Shown here: positions 1-7,077 of the stretch, piece after piece
Position numbering within the stretch: position 1 is the first letter of the stretch
How the letters are laid out: each line of letters starts with the position of its first letter
Assembly (NCBI GenBank): GCA_017614655.1
Contig: JAGABO010000174.1
Location: 1-14,639, forward strand
Reading direction: 5' to 3'
Length of the DNA: 14,639 bases
DNA from: Treponema sp.
GTDB taxonomy: Bacteria; Spirochaetota; Spirochaetia; Treponematales; Treponemataceae
The notes under the pieces: generated by a model
Seen by the model: only the letters and a program-made list of their open reading frames with translations
Database searches by the model: none
What the model was told of the DNA's origin: nothing
Made by a program: the position numbers and the translations under genes

Positions 1-230
1 CCTGCAACGCATCCGTTAACGGGAGCCTTTCCTTCGACAACAAGACGTGCAAAAACGTCACAGCCTGCATAGCCGCAGCCGCCGCAGTTTCCCCCCGAAA
101 GAAGCTCTCGTACTGCCTGGATTTTAGGATCAACCTTGACTGCAAACAGTTTCTTAAAAAGTCCCAGAAGGAGTCCCAGAATGAATCCCGTTATGAGGGC
201 TGCAATGATTGTATGGATTATCGTGCTCAT
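1..230 (-). CDS. rnfB: RnfB, electron transport complex iron-sulfur subunit (partial, C-terminus off window)
   Basis: This is the N-terminal 76 codons of RnfB, the Rnf subunit that accepts electrons from ferredoxin and passes them on through Fe-S clusters; the rest lies beyond the left edge. Residues about 3-30 form one hydrophobic membrane anchor. A four-cysteine 4Fe-4S motif follows (Cys49, Cys52, Cys57, Cys74, inside GGNCGGCGYAGC), as is usual at the start of RnfB. The ATG at 230 overlaps the rnfA stop by four bases (ATGA) and has an AAGGGG-type ribosome site inside the end of rnfA, so the two genes are probably translationally coupled. The C-terminal ferredoxin-like clusters cannot be seen. 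Identification is firm from the motif and from its place as last gene of a C-D-G-E-A-B order. Confidence 0.95.
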   Translation of the reverse strand, partial: MSTIIHTIIAALITGFILGLLLGLFKKLFAVKVDPKIQAVRELLSGGNCGGCGYAGCDVFARLVVEGKAPVNGCVA

Positions 231-805
231 TTTATTAACCCCTTAAAGCCAAGGAAGGCAAGCGAAAGAAGTCCTGCTGCAATATAAAGCACCGGTGTTC
301 CCTTAAAGCTTTCCGGAATTTTTGCAGACTTCATTCTTGTGCGTACTCCGCTCATGATTACCATGCTCAAAAGAAAACCTGCTGCAGCTCCCAGTGCATA
401 AACGAGGCTCTGTCCATAGTTAAAGTTTTTTCCGATGCAGTTGATTGTAACTCCGAGAACTGCACAGTTTGTCGTAATGAGTGCAAGGTAAACTCCCATG
501 GAAGCGTAAAGTCCCGGGGCTGATTTTTTAAGATAGAATTCTACAAGCTGAACAAGGGAAGCAATTACAAGAATAAAGAAAAGCGTCTGTAAAAATTCAA
601 GTTTAAGCGGAACCATTACAAACCAGTAAAGCGGCCATGTAACGGCAGTTGCAAGTATGATGACAAAAGTTGTTGCAATTCCCATACCTGCGGCTTTTCC
701 GGTCTCACTTGTCATTCCGATGAACGGGCATATTGCAAGATACTGAATGAATACTACGTTGTCTACTATTGCTGATTTTATAAAAAGCTGAATCATGTCT
801 GTCAT
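227..805 (-). CDS. rnfA: RnfA, electron transport complex integral membrane subunit
   Basis: This is a 192-residue, very hydrophobic protein with about six membrane helices, the usual size for RnfA (NqrE homologue). RnfA and RnfE are paralogous subunits packed with opposite topology in the cytoplasmic membrane. In the related Nqr enzyme, cysteines from the two subunits hold a membrane-buried iron-sulfur centre. Candidate equivalents here are Cys26 (in YLAICPFIG) and Cys114 (in TTNCAVLG). The start at 805 overlaps the rnfE stop by four bases (ATGA) and follows a GGAGA ribosome site inside rnfE. No unusual feature is seen. The assignment rests on the sequence and on the operon order. Confidence 0.96.
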   Translation of the reverse strand: MTDMIQLFIKSAIVDNVVFIQYLAICPFIGMTSETGKAAGMGIATTFVIILATAVTWPLYWFVMVPLKLEFLQTLFFILVIASLVQLVEFYLKKSAPGLYASMGVYLALITTNCAVLGVTINCIGKNFNYGQSLVYALGAAAGFLLSMVIMSGVRTRMKSAKIPESFKGTPVLYIAAGLLSLAFLGFKGLIK

Positions 806-1431
806 TCAGATGTCTCCTTTTTTGCCGAAGCACGGTTTTTTAATCCCTGTACGGCTGCTCCGAGAAATCCGAATACAAGAAAGCCGCCCGGTGCTGAGTT
901 CATGATTCCAAGACGGTACTGTTCCGGAATGAGGGTGATTTCAAAAGCTGTTCCGGAAAGAAGTGTTCCGTTTCCAAGAAGTTCGCGGAAGAAACTTATG
1001 AGGACAAGAACAAACGTGTATCCAAGTCCCATGCCCAGTGCATCCAGTATTGAGTCCGTAACCGTGTTTTTAGAAGCAAAGCTTTCTACGCGTCCCATGA
1101 TGATGCAGTTAACGACTATAAGGGGAAGAAAAACTCCGAGGGCGTCATAGAGGGCCGTAACGTATGCATTCAGCACAAACTGAACTATTGTCGTAAATGC
1201 TGCAATTATTATGATAAAGACCGGAAGCCTTATTGATGACGGAATGTGTTTTCTGAAAATAGAAATTACAATTTCGCTCATAAGAAGAACGAACATCATT
1301 CCCATGCCCATTCCAAGTCCGTTGAATATGCTTACCGTAACTCCAAGAGAAGAGCAGAGTCCTATATTAAGTACAAGAAGCGGATTTTCCTTTACAAATC
1401 CGTTTGTAAAAATTGAAAGCCTTCTGTTCAT
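802..1431 (-). CDS. rnfE: RnfE, electron transport complex integral membrane subunit
   Basis: This is a 209-residue polytopic membrane protein of the RnfE/NqrD family, partner of RnfA in the membrane core of Rnf. Visible marks are the N-terminal ENPLLVLNIGLCSSLGVT segment with Cys26 and the later PLIVVNCIIMGR segment with Cys109, the likely iron-sulfur ligands by analogy with Nqr. About six hydrophobic segments follow the expected spacing. The ATG at 1431 shares one base with the rnfG stop (TGATG) and is preceded by GGAGGA, so translation is probably coupled to rnfG. The last residues are charged (NRASAKKETSE), as expected for a short cytoplasmic tail. Length and content match the family. Confidence 0.96.
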   Translation of the reverse strand: MNRRLSIFTNGFVKENPLLVLNIGLCSSLGVTVSIFNGLGMGMGMMFVLLMSEIVISIFRKHIPSSIRLPVFIIIIAAFTTIVQFVLNAYVTALYDALGVFLPLIVVNCIIMGRVESFASKNTVTDSILDALGMGLGYTFVLVLISFFRELLGNGTLLSGTAFEITLIPEQYRLGIMNSAPGGFLVFGFLGAAVQGLKNRASAKKETSE

Positions 1432-2030
1432 CAGTTTCCTCCGTCCTTATTAAGGTAATCAAGAAGTACGGAACTTCCTTCGTTTAACAGGGCTGCAATT
1501 CCCTCACTGGTAATCGTAGCGCCGCTTATTGCTTCAAAATTTTTTCCTGCTTCGAAGCGTTCTTTTGAATCAAGTCCGGTAAACTGTTCCGTAAAAGTTT
1601 TGCCGTTTTTTCCCCTGTAGGAAGAATCTGCTGCTTTTAGTCCGAATCCCGGTGAGTCTGTAATCGAAAGAACTTTTACTCCGCGGACAGTTCCGTCTGA
1701 TTCAAGACCGATAAGAAGGGATGCCGTGTCATAAGTAGCACCCGATACCTGAACTGCTCCTCCCGTTATGTTTCCGTCATCTTTTGTAAGGATAAGTCCT
1801 TCGATTTTTACTGATGAACTTTTTGAAGACGGAAGACTTTCTATGCTTTCGAAGGTAAGTCCTTCTTCCGGAAAGAAGTCTTTCATTGATCTGTTGATTT
1901 TTTCTGCCTTGTTGCGTTCAATTTTTGGGGCCGTAAAATTATTTACAACTGCAAGGACCGTGCACGAAACTGCTGCATAAACTGCAAGAACAAGGCCGAG
2001 CATTACCATAGAAGATTTTTTTTCTGCCAT
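1431..2030 (-). CDS. rnfG: RnfG, FMN-binding electron transport complex subunit
   Basis: This is a 199-residue protein with one N-terminal membrane helix (about residues 8-30) and an extracytoplasmic FMN-binding domain. RnfG carries covalent FMN on a threonine, attached by the flavin transferase ApbE (established for the family). The C-terminal motif EAISGATIT (residues 166-174) supplies the likely acceptor Thr172. A Glu occupies the place where the ApbE recognition pattern Dxx(S/T)GAT usually has Asp. A second SGAT (96-99) lies in the core fold. I chose the ATG at 2030 because it has a GGAGG ribosome site and leaves one base after the rnfD stop. A longer reading to 2165 would overlap rnfD by over 130 bases and add a very basic, unconserved-looking leader. 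Confidence 0.93.
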   Translation of the reverse strand: MAEKKSSMVMLGLVLAVYAAVSCTVLAVVNNFTAPKIERNKAEKINRSMKDFFPEEGLTFESIESLPSSKSSSVKIEGLILTKDDGNITGGAVQVSGATYDTASLLIGLESDGTVRGVKVLSITDSPGFGLKAADSSYRGKNGKTFTEQFTGLDSKERFEAGKNFEAISGATITSEGIAALLNEGSSVLLDYLNKDGGN

Positions 2031-2031
2031 T

Positions 2032-3099
2032 TTAGTCCTCCGTTTTTTCCTGCACCGCAGAAGTGAATCTTTTTTCTTCTTCCGGAGAAGGTGCTCGTCT
2101 TGAGCCTTTTTTACCGTAGCCGTATTTTCTTGCGGTAAGGTTATTAAGGAAAGGGGAAACAGCATTCATTATAAGTATGCTGAACATAACTCCTTCCGGA
2201 TAACCGCCGAAAGTTCTTATAAGGAATGTGATGATTCCGCAGCCTGCACCGAAGAGAAGGCGTCCGGCTTTTGTAACCGGAGCTGTTGCATAATCAGTTA
2301 CCATAAAAACTGCACCAAAAAGAAGTCCGCCTGTCATAAGCGAAACAACGGCACTCTGTGAAGCAGCTGTAAAATTCATTCCGCCTGTAATGGATGAAGC
2401 AAAGGTAAGTATAAAAACAGAAAGACACATTGCAAGCGGAGCCCTGAAGTCAATAATACGCAGAACAAGAAGGAAGACAAGCGAAACGAGTATAAGAAGT
2501 ACAGAAGTTTCTCCGATACAGCCGGCTCTTTCTCCCGTAAAGAGTTTCTGAAAAATTCCGTCCGTAAGTTCAAAAGTTCCGTGCTTTATTTTTGAAAGAA
2601 TCGTTGCAGAAGTTATTCCGTCAAAGGTTGCAGAAGATACTGCATCAGTTCCGCGGGTAAAATTCGGAAGAAGCCAGGAAGCACCCATTAAAGACGGAAA
2701 GCTTATTACAAGAAAAGCACGTCCGGTAAGGGCCGGGTTAAATACGTTGCTTCCAAGACCTCCGAAAATTCCCTTTGCTACGATTACTGCCACTGCTCCT
2801 CCGATGATAACCGTCCAGAGGGGAAGGGTCGGCGGACAGACAAGGGCAAGGAGAAGACCCGTTACGACTGCACTTAAATTCGAAACGATTATTTTCTGAC
2901 CCGTAAGCTTCTGGAAAACTGCTTCAAAGAAAACGCACGAAATAACCGAGGAAAGAATCAGAAAAAGTGATTTGACTCCAAAAAAATAAATGCCTGCCGC
3001 ACATTCAGGAAGAAGCGAAATTATTACGCAGAGCATGATTTTCTGCGTGGTGTTGCTAAGGCTAAAGTGCGGGCTTGATGATATATATATTCCGTCCAT
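2032..3099 (-). CDS. rnfD: RnfD, FMN-binding membrane subunit of the Rnf complex
   Basis: This is a 355-residue integral membrane subunit of the RnfD/NqrB family, with about ten hydrophobic segments and a charged cytoplasmic tail from residue 328. RnfD carries a covalent FMN on a threonine within a Dxx(S/T)(G/S)AT motif. Two such motifs lie eight residues apart: DAVSSAT (152-158) and DGITSAT (160-166), with Thr158 and Thr166 as candidates. The second, followed by hydrophobic residues as in family members, is more likely the true site. Conserved-looking segments include GLGSNVFNPALTGRAF (114-129) and MVTDYATAPVT (266-276). The ATG at 3099 shares one base with the rnfC stop and follows a strong GGGAGGA ribosome site. 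Confidence 0.96.
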   Translation of the reverse strand: MDGIYISSSPHFSLSNTTQKIMLCVIISLLPECAAGIYFFGVKSLFLILSSVISCVFFEAVFQKLTGQKIIVSNLSAVVTGLLLALVCPPTLPLWTVIIGGAVAVIVAKGIFGGLGSNVFNPALTGRAFLVISFPSLMGASWLLPNFTRGTDAVSSATFDGITSATILSKIKHGTFELTDGIFQKLFTGERAGCIGETSVLLILVSLVFLLVLRIIDFRAPLAMCLSVFILTFASSITGGMNFTAASQSAVVSLMTGGLLFGAVFMVTDYATAPVTKAGRLLFGAGCGIITFLIRTFGGYPEGVMFSILIMNAVSPFLNNLTARKYGYGKKGSRRAPSPEEEKRFTSAVQEKTED

Positions 3100-4439
3100 T
3101 ATTTTCCTCCCTTTTCTGCTGCCATTTTTTCGCGCAGTAAGGACTTTCCGATTCTAAAGTACTGTACAAGCGGAATGGAAGCAGGACATACAAAGGCGCA
3201 GCTTCCGCATTCAATGCAGTCCATAAGACCGAACTTTCTTGATTTTTCAAGACTGTCTGCCTGAATTTCTCTTTTCATGAGTACCGGATTAAGGCTCATC
3301 GGACAGGCGTTTATGCATTTTCCGCAGCCTATACAGGCACTTTCTTCTTTAAGCGAAGTTTCTTCTTTTGTAAGGAAGGTAACACCGCTTGTTCCTTTTG
3401 CAACCGGGAAAGAATCATCAGCCATTGCAAAGCCCATCATAGGACCGCCGGAAATGATTTTTACGGGAGCTTTTCCTTCCTTAAGGTTAAAGGCATTTCC
3501 CCTGAGATCGCTTATAAGAGTACCTACAGGGACTTTAAGGTTGCAGGGTTTTTCTACTGCACCGCCGGAAATTGTAAGGACGCGTTCAATGAGCGGCTTT
3601 CCTTCGCGGAAGGCTTCACTTATTGCACAGAGTGTTCCTGCATTGCAGATTATGCAGCCTGCATCGGCCGGAAGCTTTGCAGAAGGAATTTCTGTTCCAA
3701 GACATGAAGAGACAATAAACTTTTCTGAGCCCTGCGGATATTTTGTTTTTACAAGGCGCACTTCCATGTATTTAGAAAATCCTGCCTTCTGAATTTTGTC
3801 TTCGAGAACGGGTTTTAAATATTCCTTGTTATCTTCGAGCGCAATGATTCCGTATGCTTTTGAAACGGAAAGGACTGCTGCAAGTCCGTCTATAAGTTTT
3901 TCCGGAGTTTCTTTCATTAACCTTTCGTCACAGGTAAGGTAGGGTTCACACTCTGCTGCGTTAACAAGAACATAATCGATTTTTTTATCCTGCGGAGGAT
4001 TGAGTTTAACGTGGGCCGGAAAAGAAGCACCTCCCATTCCCACGATACCGGCACTTCTTATGCGCTCAAGGGCTTCTTCTTTTGAACACTTAAGCGGATC
4101 AAGCGGCGGCATAAAATCAGTACGTCCTTCACCATCTTCCTGAATAACGATGCATGGAACCGTAAGGTTTCCTGTGACGGTACATTTCGTTATTTTTTTT
4201 ATTTTACCGGAAACAGGAGAGTGAACCGGGCAGTTCATGAATTTGTCTCCGTCTGATATTTTCTGACCTCTTGCAACACTGTCGCCTTCTTTTACCAGAG
4301 GCGTGTTAGGTGCTCCACCCATAGTAACCGGAACAGTGTAAGTGCCGGAAGCGGGCTTTACGCTTTGAATTTCTGAGCCGGAACTTAATTCCTTGTTTTC
4401 CTTAGGATGAATTCCGCCTTTAAAAGTAAATTTTTTCAT
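3099..4439 (-). CDS. rnfC: RnfC, NADH-binding iron-sulfur subunit of the Rnf complex
   Basis: This 446-residue protein is the peripheral Rnf subunit that reacts with NAD(H). The first part (about 1-130) is the RnfC N-terminal barrel region (GGIHPKENKELSSG). The NuoF-like NAD/FMN domain follows with GIVGMGGASFPAHVKL (about 131-146) and the conserved NAAECEPYLTCDE segment. Two C-terminal 4Fe-4S motifs are complete: Cys369-372-375-379 and Cys408-411-414-418. It heads the operon rnfCDGEAB. The ATG at 4439 lies only eight bases after a TATAAT hexamer, so its mRNA may be leaderless; only a weak GGTGA precedes it. Length is typical of anaerobe RnfC, without the long repeat extension of proteobacterial forms. 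Confidence 0.96.
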   Translation of the reverse strand: MKKFTFKGGIHPKENKELSSGSEIQSVKPASGTYTVPVTMGGAPNTPLVKEGDSVARGQKISDGDKFMNCPVHSPVSGKIKKITKCTVTGNLTVPCIVIQEDGEGRTDFMPPLDPLKCSKEEALERIRSAGIVGMGGASFPAHVKLNPPQDKKIDYVLVNAAECEPYLTCDERLMKETPEKLIDGLAAVLSVSKAYGIIALEDNKEYLKPVLEDKIQKAGFSKYMEVRLVKTKYPQGSEKFIVSSCLGTEIPSAKLPADAGCIICNAGTLCAISEAFREGKPLIERVLTISGGAVEKPCNLKVPVGTLISDLRGNAFNLKEGKAPVKIISGGPMMGFAMADDSFPVAKGTSGVTFLTKEETSLKEESACIGCGKCINACPMSLNPVLMKREIQADSLEKSRKFGLMDCIECGSCAFVCPASIPLVQYFRIGKSLLREKMAAEKGGK

Positions 4440-4447
4440 ATTTCACC

Positions 4448-4476
4448 ATTATACGTTCTATTAAGAAAAAAGTCTA
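4448..4476 (-). promoter_or_regulatory. Predicted promoter of the rnf operon
   Basis: On the minus strand, TAGACT (4471-4476) and a perfect TATAAT (4448-4453) are 17 bases apart. The start site would fall at or next to the rnfC ATG (A at 4439). The match is seen in the sequence; its use is inferred. Confidence 0.6.
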
Positions 4477-4569
4477 ATTCCTTTTACTGTAATAAACGGC
4501 ATACGCATGAAAAAAAACGCTGCCAGGCATTAAACAGACTGTAAAACCGCTGCAATAATGCTGCTGCTC

Positions 4570-4598
4570 TTGAAAATGGTGTAAAAAACTTTTATTCT
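4570..4598 (+). promoter_or_regulatory. Predicted promoter of the 206-residue protein gene
   Basis: TTGAAA (4570-4575), a 17-base spacer and TATTCT (4593-4598) lie directly before the ATG at 4605. Only six bases separate the -10 element from the start codon, and none of them is G, so no ribosome site is present. It is back to back with the rnf promoter. Confidence 0.55.
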
Positions 4599-4604
4599 TA
4601 ATTC

Positions 4605-5225
4605 ATGCAGGTAGAGATAAAAGAACTGGAAGAACTCCGCAATTACGTTTCATCAAAAATAGAAAAACTTTCTGCGTCTCCCGAAACTGATTCCGCAAAA
4701 CTTTTTGACCTTAACATTCTTGATTCTTCAATTTCTCTTTTTCTGCTTTCTGCATCTTCTGATGAAGACACTGTAGAAATAGGACCCGAAAATAAAAACA
4801 TAAAAACTGCACTTCTTTCCTTTAGAAAAACTTTTTCTGTCGGAGGAAAAAGCCGTCTTCTTATGGAAGAAGTTTCGTTTTCTGCATCAGAACTATGCAT
4901 GAGTCTTGCTGCTCTAAAAAAGAAGGTTTTAGAAACAATTCCGGAAGAAAAAATACTTTTAAAGAATTTAAGTTCCCGCATTGATTTTGCATACGCTTTA
5001 ATGGAAGAAATAGCTGCAATCGGTAAGCCTTCAAAAAAGACTGCAGAAAAATGGCAGAACGAAAAAGTTCCGCTTCCGGGAAGAAGTGCAGCAAGTATTC
5101 TCGGAGGAATAACGTCACCCCGAAAGCAGGAAGCTTCTCGCATCAACGGAAAAAAAGGCGGTCGTCCGCGTAAAGCTCCTGCAGCAAAGAAAACAAATAA
5201 GAAAACTAAATCAAAGAAATCCTGA
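4605..5225 (+). CDS. Hypothetical protein with helical body and lysine-rich, AT-hook-like tail
   Basis: I do not recognise a named family. The 206 residues divide into a charged, probably alpha-helical and partly coiled-coil body (about 1-145) and a strongly basic, low-complexity C-terminus (about 173-206). The tail holds NGKKGGRPRK (181-190), whose Gly-Arg-Pro core resembles an AT-hook, followed by repeated lysines and alanines as in bacterial nucleoid-associated tails. No signal peptide or membrane segment is seen. The ATG is forced, because an in-frame TAA lies two codons upstream; there is no SD and a -10 hexamer ends six bases before it, suggesting a leaderless mRNA. It stands alone between divergent rnf and downstream ndk. 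A DNA- or RNA-binding role is a guess from the tail. Confidence 0.85.
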   Translation: MQVEIKELEELRNYVSSKIEKLSASPETDSAKLFDLNILDSSISLFLLSASSDEDTVEIGPENKNIKTALLSFRKTFSVGGKSRLLMEEVSFSASELCMSLAALKKKVLETIPEEKILLKNLSSRIDFAYALMEEIAAIGKPSKKTAEKWQNEKVPLPGRSAASILGGITSPRKQEASRINGKKGGRPRKAPAAKKTNKKTKSKKS

Positions 5226-5246
5226 ATTGATACAAGACTTCCCCTC

Positions 5247-5275
5247 TAGACTTTAACGCGCTTTTTTGTAATACT
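5247..5275 (+). promoter_or_regulatory. Predicted promoter of ndk
   Basis: TAGACT (5247-5252, the same -35 hexamer as for rnfC), a 17-base spacer and AATACT (5270-5275), with an extended -10 TGT just upstream. The predicted start is next to the ndk ATG at 5284. The hexamers are only moderate matches. Confidence 0.45.
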
Positions 5276-5283
5276 TACCGATT

Positions 5284-5730
5284 ATGAGTACAAGATGTTT
5301 TACAATGTTAAAGCCAGGTATCCTTAACCGCAGGCTTGTAGGCGAAGTTATCAGCCGCCTGGAAAAGAAAGGTCTTAAGCTTATCGGACTTAAGCTTATG
5401 AATATCGATTCTGAACTTGCAGAAAAGCATTATGCAGAACATAAGGGAAAAGCTTTTTATGATTCTCTCGTAGACTACATTACAAGCGGTCCTGTTGTTG
5501 CAATGGTATGGCAGGGAGATGAATGTGTTACTCTCGTAAGAAAATTAACAGGTTCAACAAATCCTGCAGATGCAATGCCGGGTACAATCCGCGGAGATTT
5601 CTGTTCACACACAACCAACAATGTTATTCACGCAAGTGACAGTGATGAAAGCGCAGAAAGAGAAATCGGTCTCTTCTTTAAACCGGAAGAACTTGTAGAC
5701 TGGGAAGATCAGGCAGCAGTCTGGTACTAA
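5284..5730 (+). CDS. ndk: Nucleoside diphosphate kinase
   Basis: This cytoplasmic enzyme transfers the gamma phosphate of ATP to nucleoside diphosphates through a phosphohistidine. At 148 residues it has normal length. Marks are MLKPG near the N-terminus (lysine of the active site), the Kpn-loop region GSTNPADAMPGTIRGDF (about 90-106) and NVIHASDS with the phospho-acceptor His116. The segment just before the histidine reads HTTNN, where most Ndk proteins have a Gly-Arg-Asn sequence, and the residue after it is Ala rather than Gly, so this is a divergent subtype. The ATG lacks an SD and follows a -10-like hexamer by eight bases. A strong terminator follows, so the gene is probably monocistronic. 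Confidence 0.96.
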   Translation: MSTRCFTMLKPGILNRRLVGEVISRLEKKGLKLIGLKLMNIDSELAEKHYAEHKGKAFYDSLVDYITSGPVVAMVWQGDECVTLVRKLTGSTNPADAMPGTIRGDFCSHTTNNVIHASDSDESAEREIGLFFKPEELVDWEDQAAVWY

Positions 5731-5751
5731 GCCAGTTTCGGGTAAAAAGAC

Positions 5752-5785
5752 AAAGCCGGCCGTTTTTTAACACCGGCTTTTTTTT
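5752..5785 (+). terminator. Rho-independent terminator after ndk
   Basis: AAAGCCGG (5752-5759) pairs with CCGGCTTT (5773-5780) and continues into a T-run that ends at 5785. It sits 22 bases after the ndk stop. The A-run before the stem could also let it act weakly in the other direction. Confidence 0.9.
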
Positions 5786-5811
5786 ATACCTCAAAATACA
5801 TGTATAGACTT

Positions 5812-5841
5812 CTGTCATTTATTTAGATTTTATGTTATAAT
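5812..5841 (+). promoter_or_regulatory. Predicted promoter of gpsA
   Basis: CTGTCA (5812-5817), an 18-base spacer and a perfect TATAAT (5836-5841) with extended TGT directly upstream. The hexamer overlaps the first possible ATG (5840), so only the ATG at 5849, seven bases after the hexamer, can be in the transcript. Confidence 0.65.
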
Positions 5842-5848
5842 GGCACTT

Positions 5849-6904
5849 ATGGAAAAACAATCTGTTGGAATTATCGGAGCCGGAGCCTGGGGAACAGCCC
5901 TTGGAACAGCTCTTGCCCGCGGCGGTCATGATGTTCAGATCTGGGCGCTCGAAGATGATGTAGTTGAATCAATAAACTCAAAGCACGAAAATACCCGCTA
6001 TCTTCCGGGCTATACGCTGGATAAGGGAATGACGGCTGTTTCCGACATTAAGGAAGCTGCCGCCGGAAAACAGTATCTTATAATGGCAAGCCCGTCTCTT
6101 TATCTTGCACCTACAATTACTAAGTTTACGGATGTACCGAATATAAAGGACGGAAGTACGATAATTGCTTCCCTTACAAAAGGTTTTGTTCCGACTTCTG
6201 ACGGAACGCCCCGCTTTGTTCTTGAGACGATGGAATCAGCACTTCCTGAATGTTACAAAGATTCTACCGTCTATGTTGCAGGTCCGAGCCATGCAGAAGA
6301 AGTTGCCCTTGGTAAGCTTACCGGCCTTATTTCTGCAAGCTCAAACCACAGAAATGCAGTTCGCGTAAGGGATCTTCTTCGTGTTAAGGGAATAATGGCT
6401 TATGCTTCGTTTGATACAGTCGGTGTTCAGGTTTGTGCAGCCGTTAAGAATGTAATTGCAACCGTTTACGGAATAGTGGATGCCATGGCAGAAACTTCAG
6501 AACTGTTCGGTGACAATGCAGAAAGCCTTCTTATGGCAGCCGGCCTTAACGAGATTCAGAAAATCGGTTTTGCAATGGGAGCAACTCATGCGCAGACCTT
6601 TACTTCCATAAGCGGAGTAGGCGATCTTGATGTAACCTGTAAGTCAAAATACGGAAGAAACAGGCGTTTTGGTCAGGATATCATTAAAAACGGTATGCTT
6701 GAACAGTTTAAGAATCTTGATGATTTGATTGCAAACGTTAAGAAAGTCGGTTATCTTCCCGAAGGAGCCATTGCCTGTAAATATGTTCATACCATTGAAC
6801 AGGAAAAGCATCTTAAGCTTCCTATCTGTGATGCCCTTTACCGCGTCCTTAATAAAGAAATAACTCCTTTTGAAGTTCTTGAAGAAATCTTAAGGCTTCA
6901 GTAG
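5849..6904 (+). CDS. gpsA: Glycerol-3-phosphate dehydrogenase [NAD(P)+]
   Basis: GpsA reduces dihydroxyacetone phosphate to sn-glycerol 3-phosphate, the backbone for phospholipid synthesis, in the cytoplasm. The Rossmann motif GIIGAGAWGTALG is at the N-terminus, followed by SLTKGF (about 108-113), VAGPSHAEEV (about 143-152) and the catalytic lysine in AAVKNVIA (Lys200). The C-terminal substrate-binding segment GVGDLDVTC with GRNRRFG is present. From the ATG at 5849 it has 351 residues, slightly longer than typical. I prefer this ATG over the one at 5840 because the latter overlaps the TATAAT; the predicted transcription start coincides with 5849. No SD is present. The gene follows the ndk terminator and appears to be monocistronic. 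Confidence 0.95.
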   Translation: MEKQSVGIIGAGAWGTALGTALARGGHDVQIWALEDDVVESINSKHENTRYLPGYTLDKGMTAVSDIKEAAAGKQYLIMASPSLYLAPTITKFTDVPNIKDGSTIIASLTKGFVPTSDGTPRFVLETMESALPECYKDSTVYVAGPSHAEEVALGKLTGLISASSNHRNAVRVRDLLRVKGIMAYASFDTVGVQVCAAVKNVIATVYGIVDAMAETSELFGDNAESLLMAAGLNEIQKIGFAMGATHAQTFTSISGVGDLDVTCKSKYGRNRRFGQDIIKNGMLEQFKNLDDLIANVKKVGYLPEGAIACKYVHTIEQEKHLKLPICDALYRVLNKEITPFEVLEEILRLQ

Positions 6905-6925
6905 AAAATCTGAACTTAAAATAAT

Positions 6926-7006
6926 ATGGGGGCTGACTAATAAGTTTAAATTGTGGTGGTTGAGTTTATCGAAACCACCGCATTTTTAACTTATCAGTCA
7001 GCCCAT
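6926..7006. repeat. 81-base imperfect inverted repeat (long hairpin)
   Basis: The left arm (6926-6961) and right arm (6973-7006) pair at about 31 of 34 positions with a two-G bulge in the left arm, around an 11-base loop. The outer part reads CTGACTAATAAGTT on the left and AACTTATCAGTCAG on the right. ATTTTT follows on the plus strand, so it may terminate gpsA. The length is far beyond a normal terminator, so a miniature inverted-repeat element is an alternative. No clear target-site duplication is visible. Confidence 0.8.
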
Positions 7007-7048
7007 GATTTTTCCCCGGCCTCGAATGTTTTCTTATACAACAATAGC

Positions 7049-7077
7049 AAAAAAAAAAGACCGGCTTAATGCCGGCC
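7049..7077 (-). terminator. Rho-independent terminator for the M23 peptidase transcript
   Basis: On the minus strand, GGCCGGC and GCCGGTC form a seven-pair stem (one G-U) with loop ATTAA, followed by ten T residues. It lies 112 bases after the peptidase stop and directly abuts another hairpin (7078-7119). Confidence 0.9.

Noticed and set aside
902..1453. Open plus-strand frames opposite rnfE (80-82 residues).
   Set aside because: No ribosome site, composition reflects the complement of hydrophobic codons, and they lie wholly inside rnfE.
2031..2165. Longer N-terminal reading of RnfG starting at 2165.
   Set aside because: It would overlap rnfD by over 130 bases and add a lysine/arginine-rich leader before the membrane anchor; the ATG at 2030 has a strong GGAGG site.
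4643..5146. A 167-codon minus-strand open frame opposite the basic-tail protein gene.
   Set aside because: The plus-strand gene has a promoter directly before its ATG and a sensible charged composition; the opposite frame is a shadow with no promoter or SD.
5226..5246. Possible terminator after the 206-residue protein gene.
   Set aside because: Only a short direct repeat of AGACTT spans this area and the ndk promoter; no stem of useful length precedes a T-run, so read-through into ndk remains possible.
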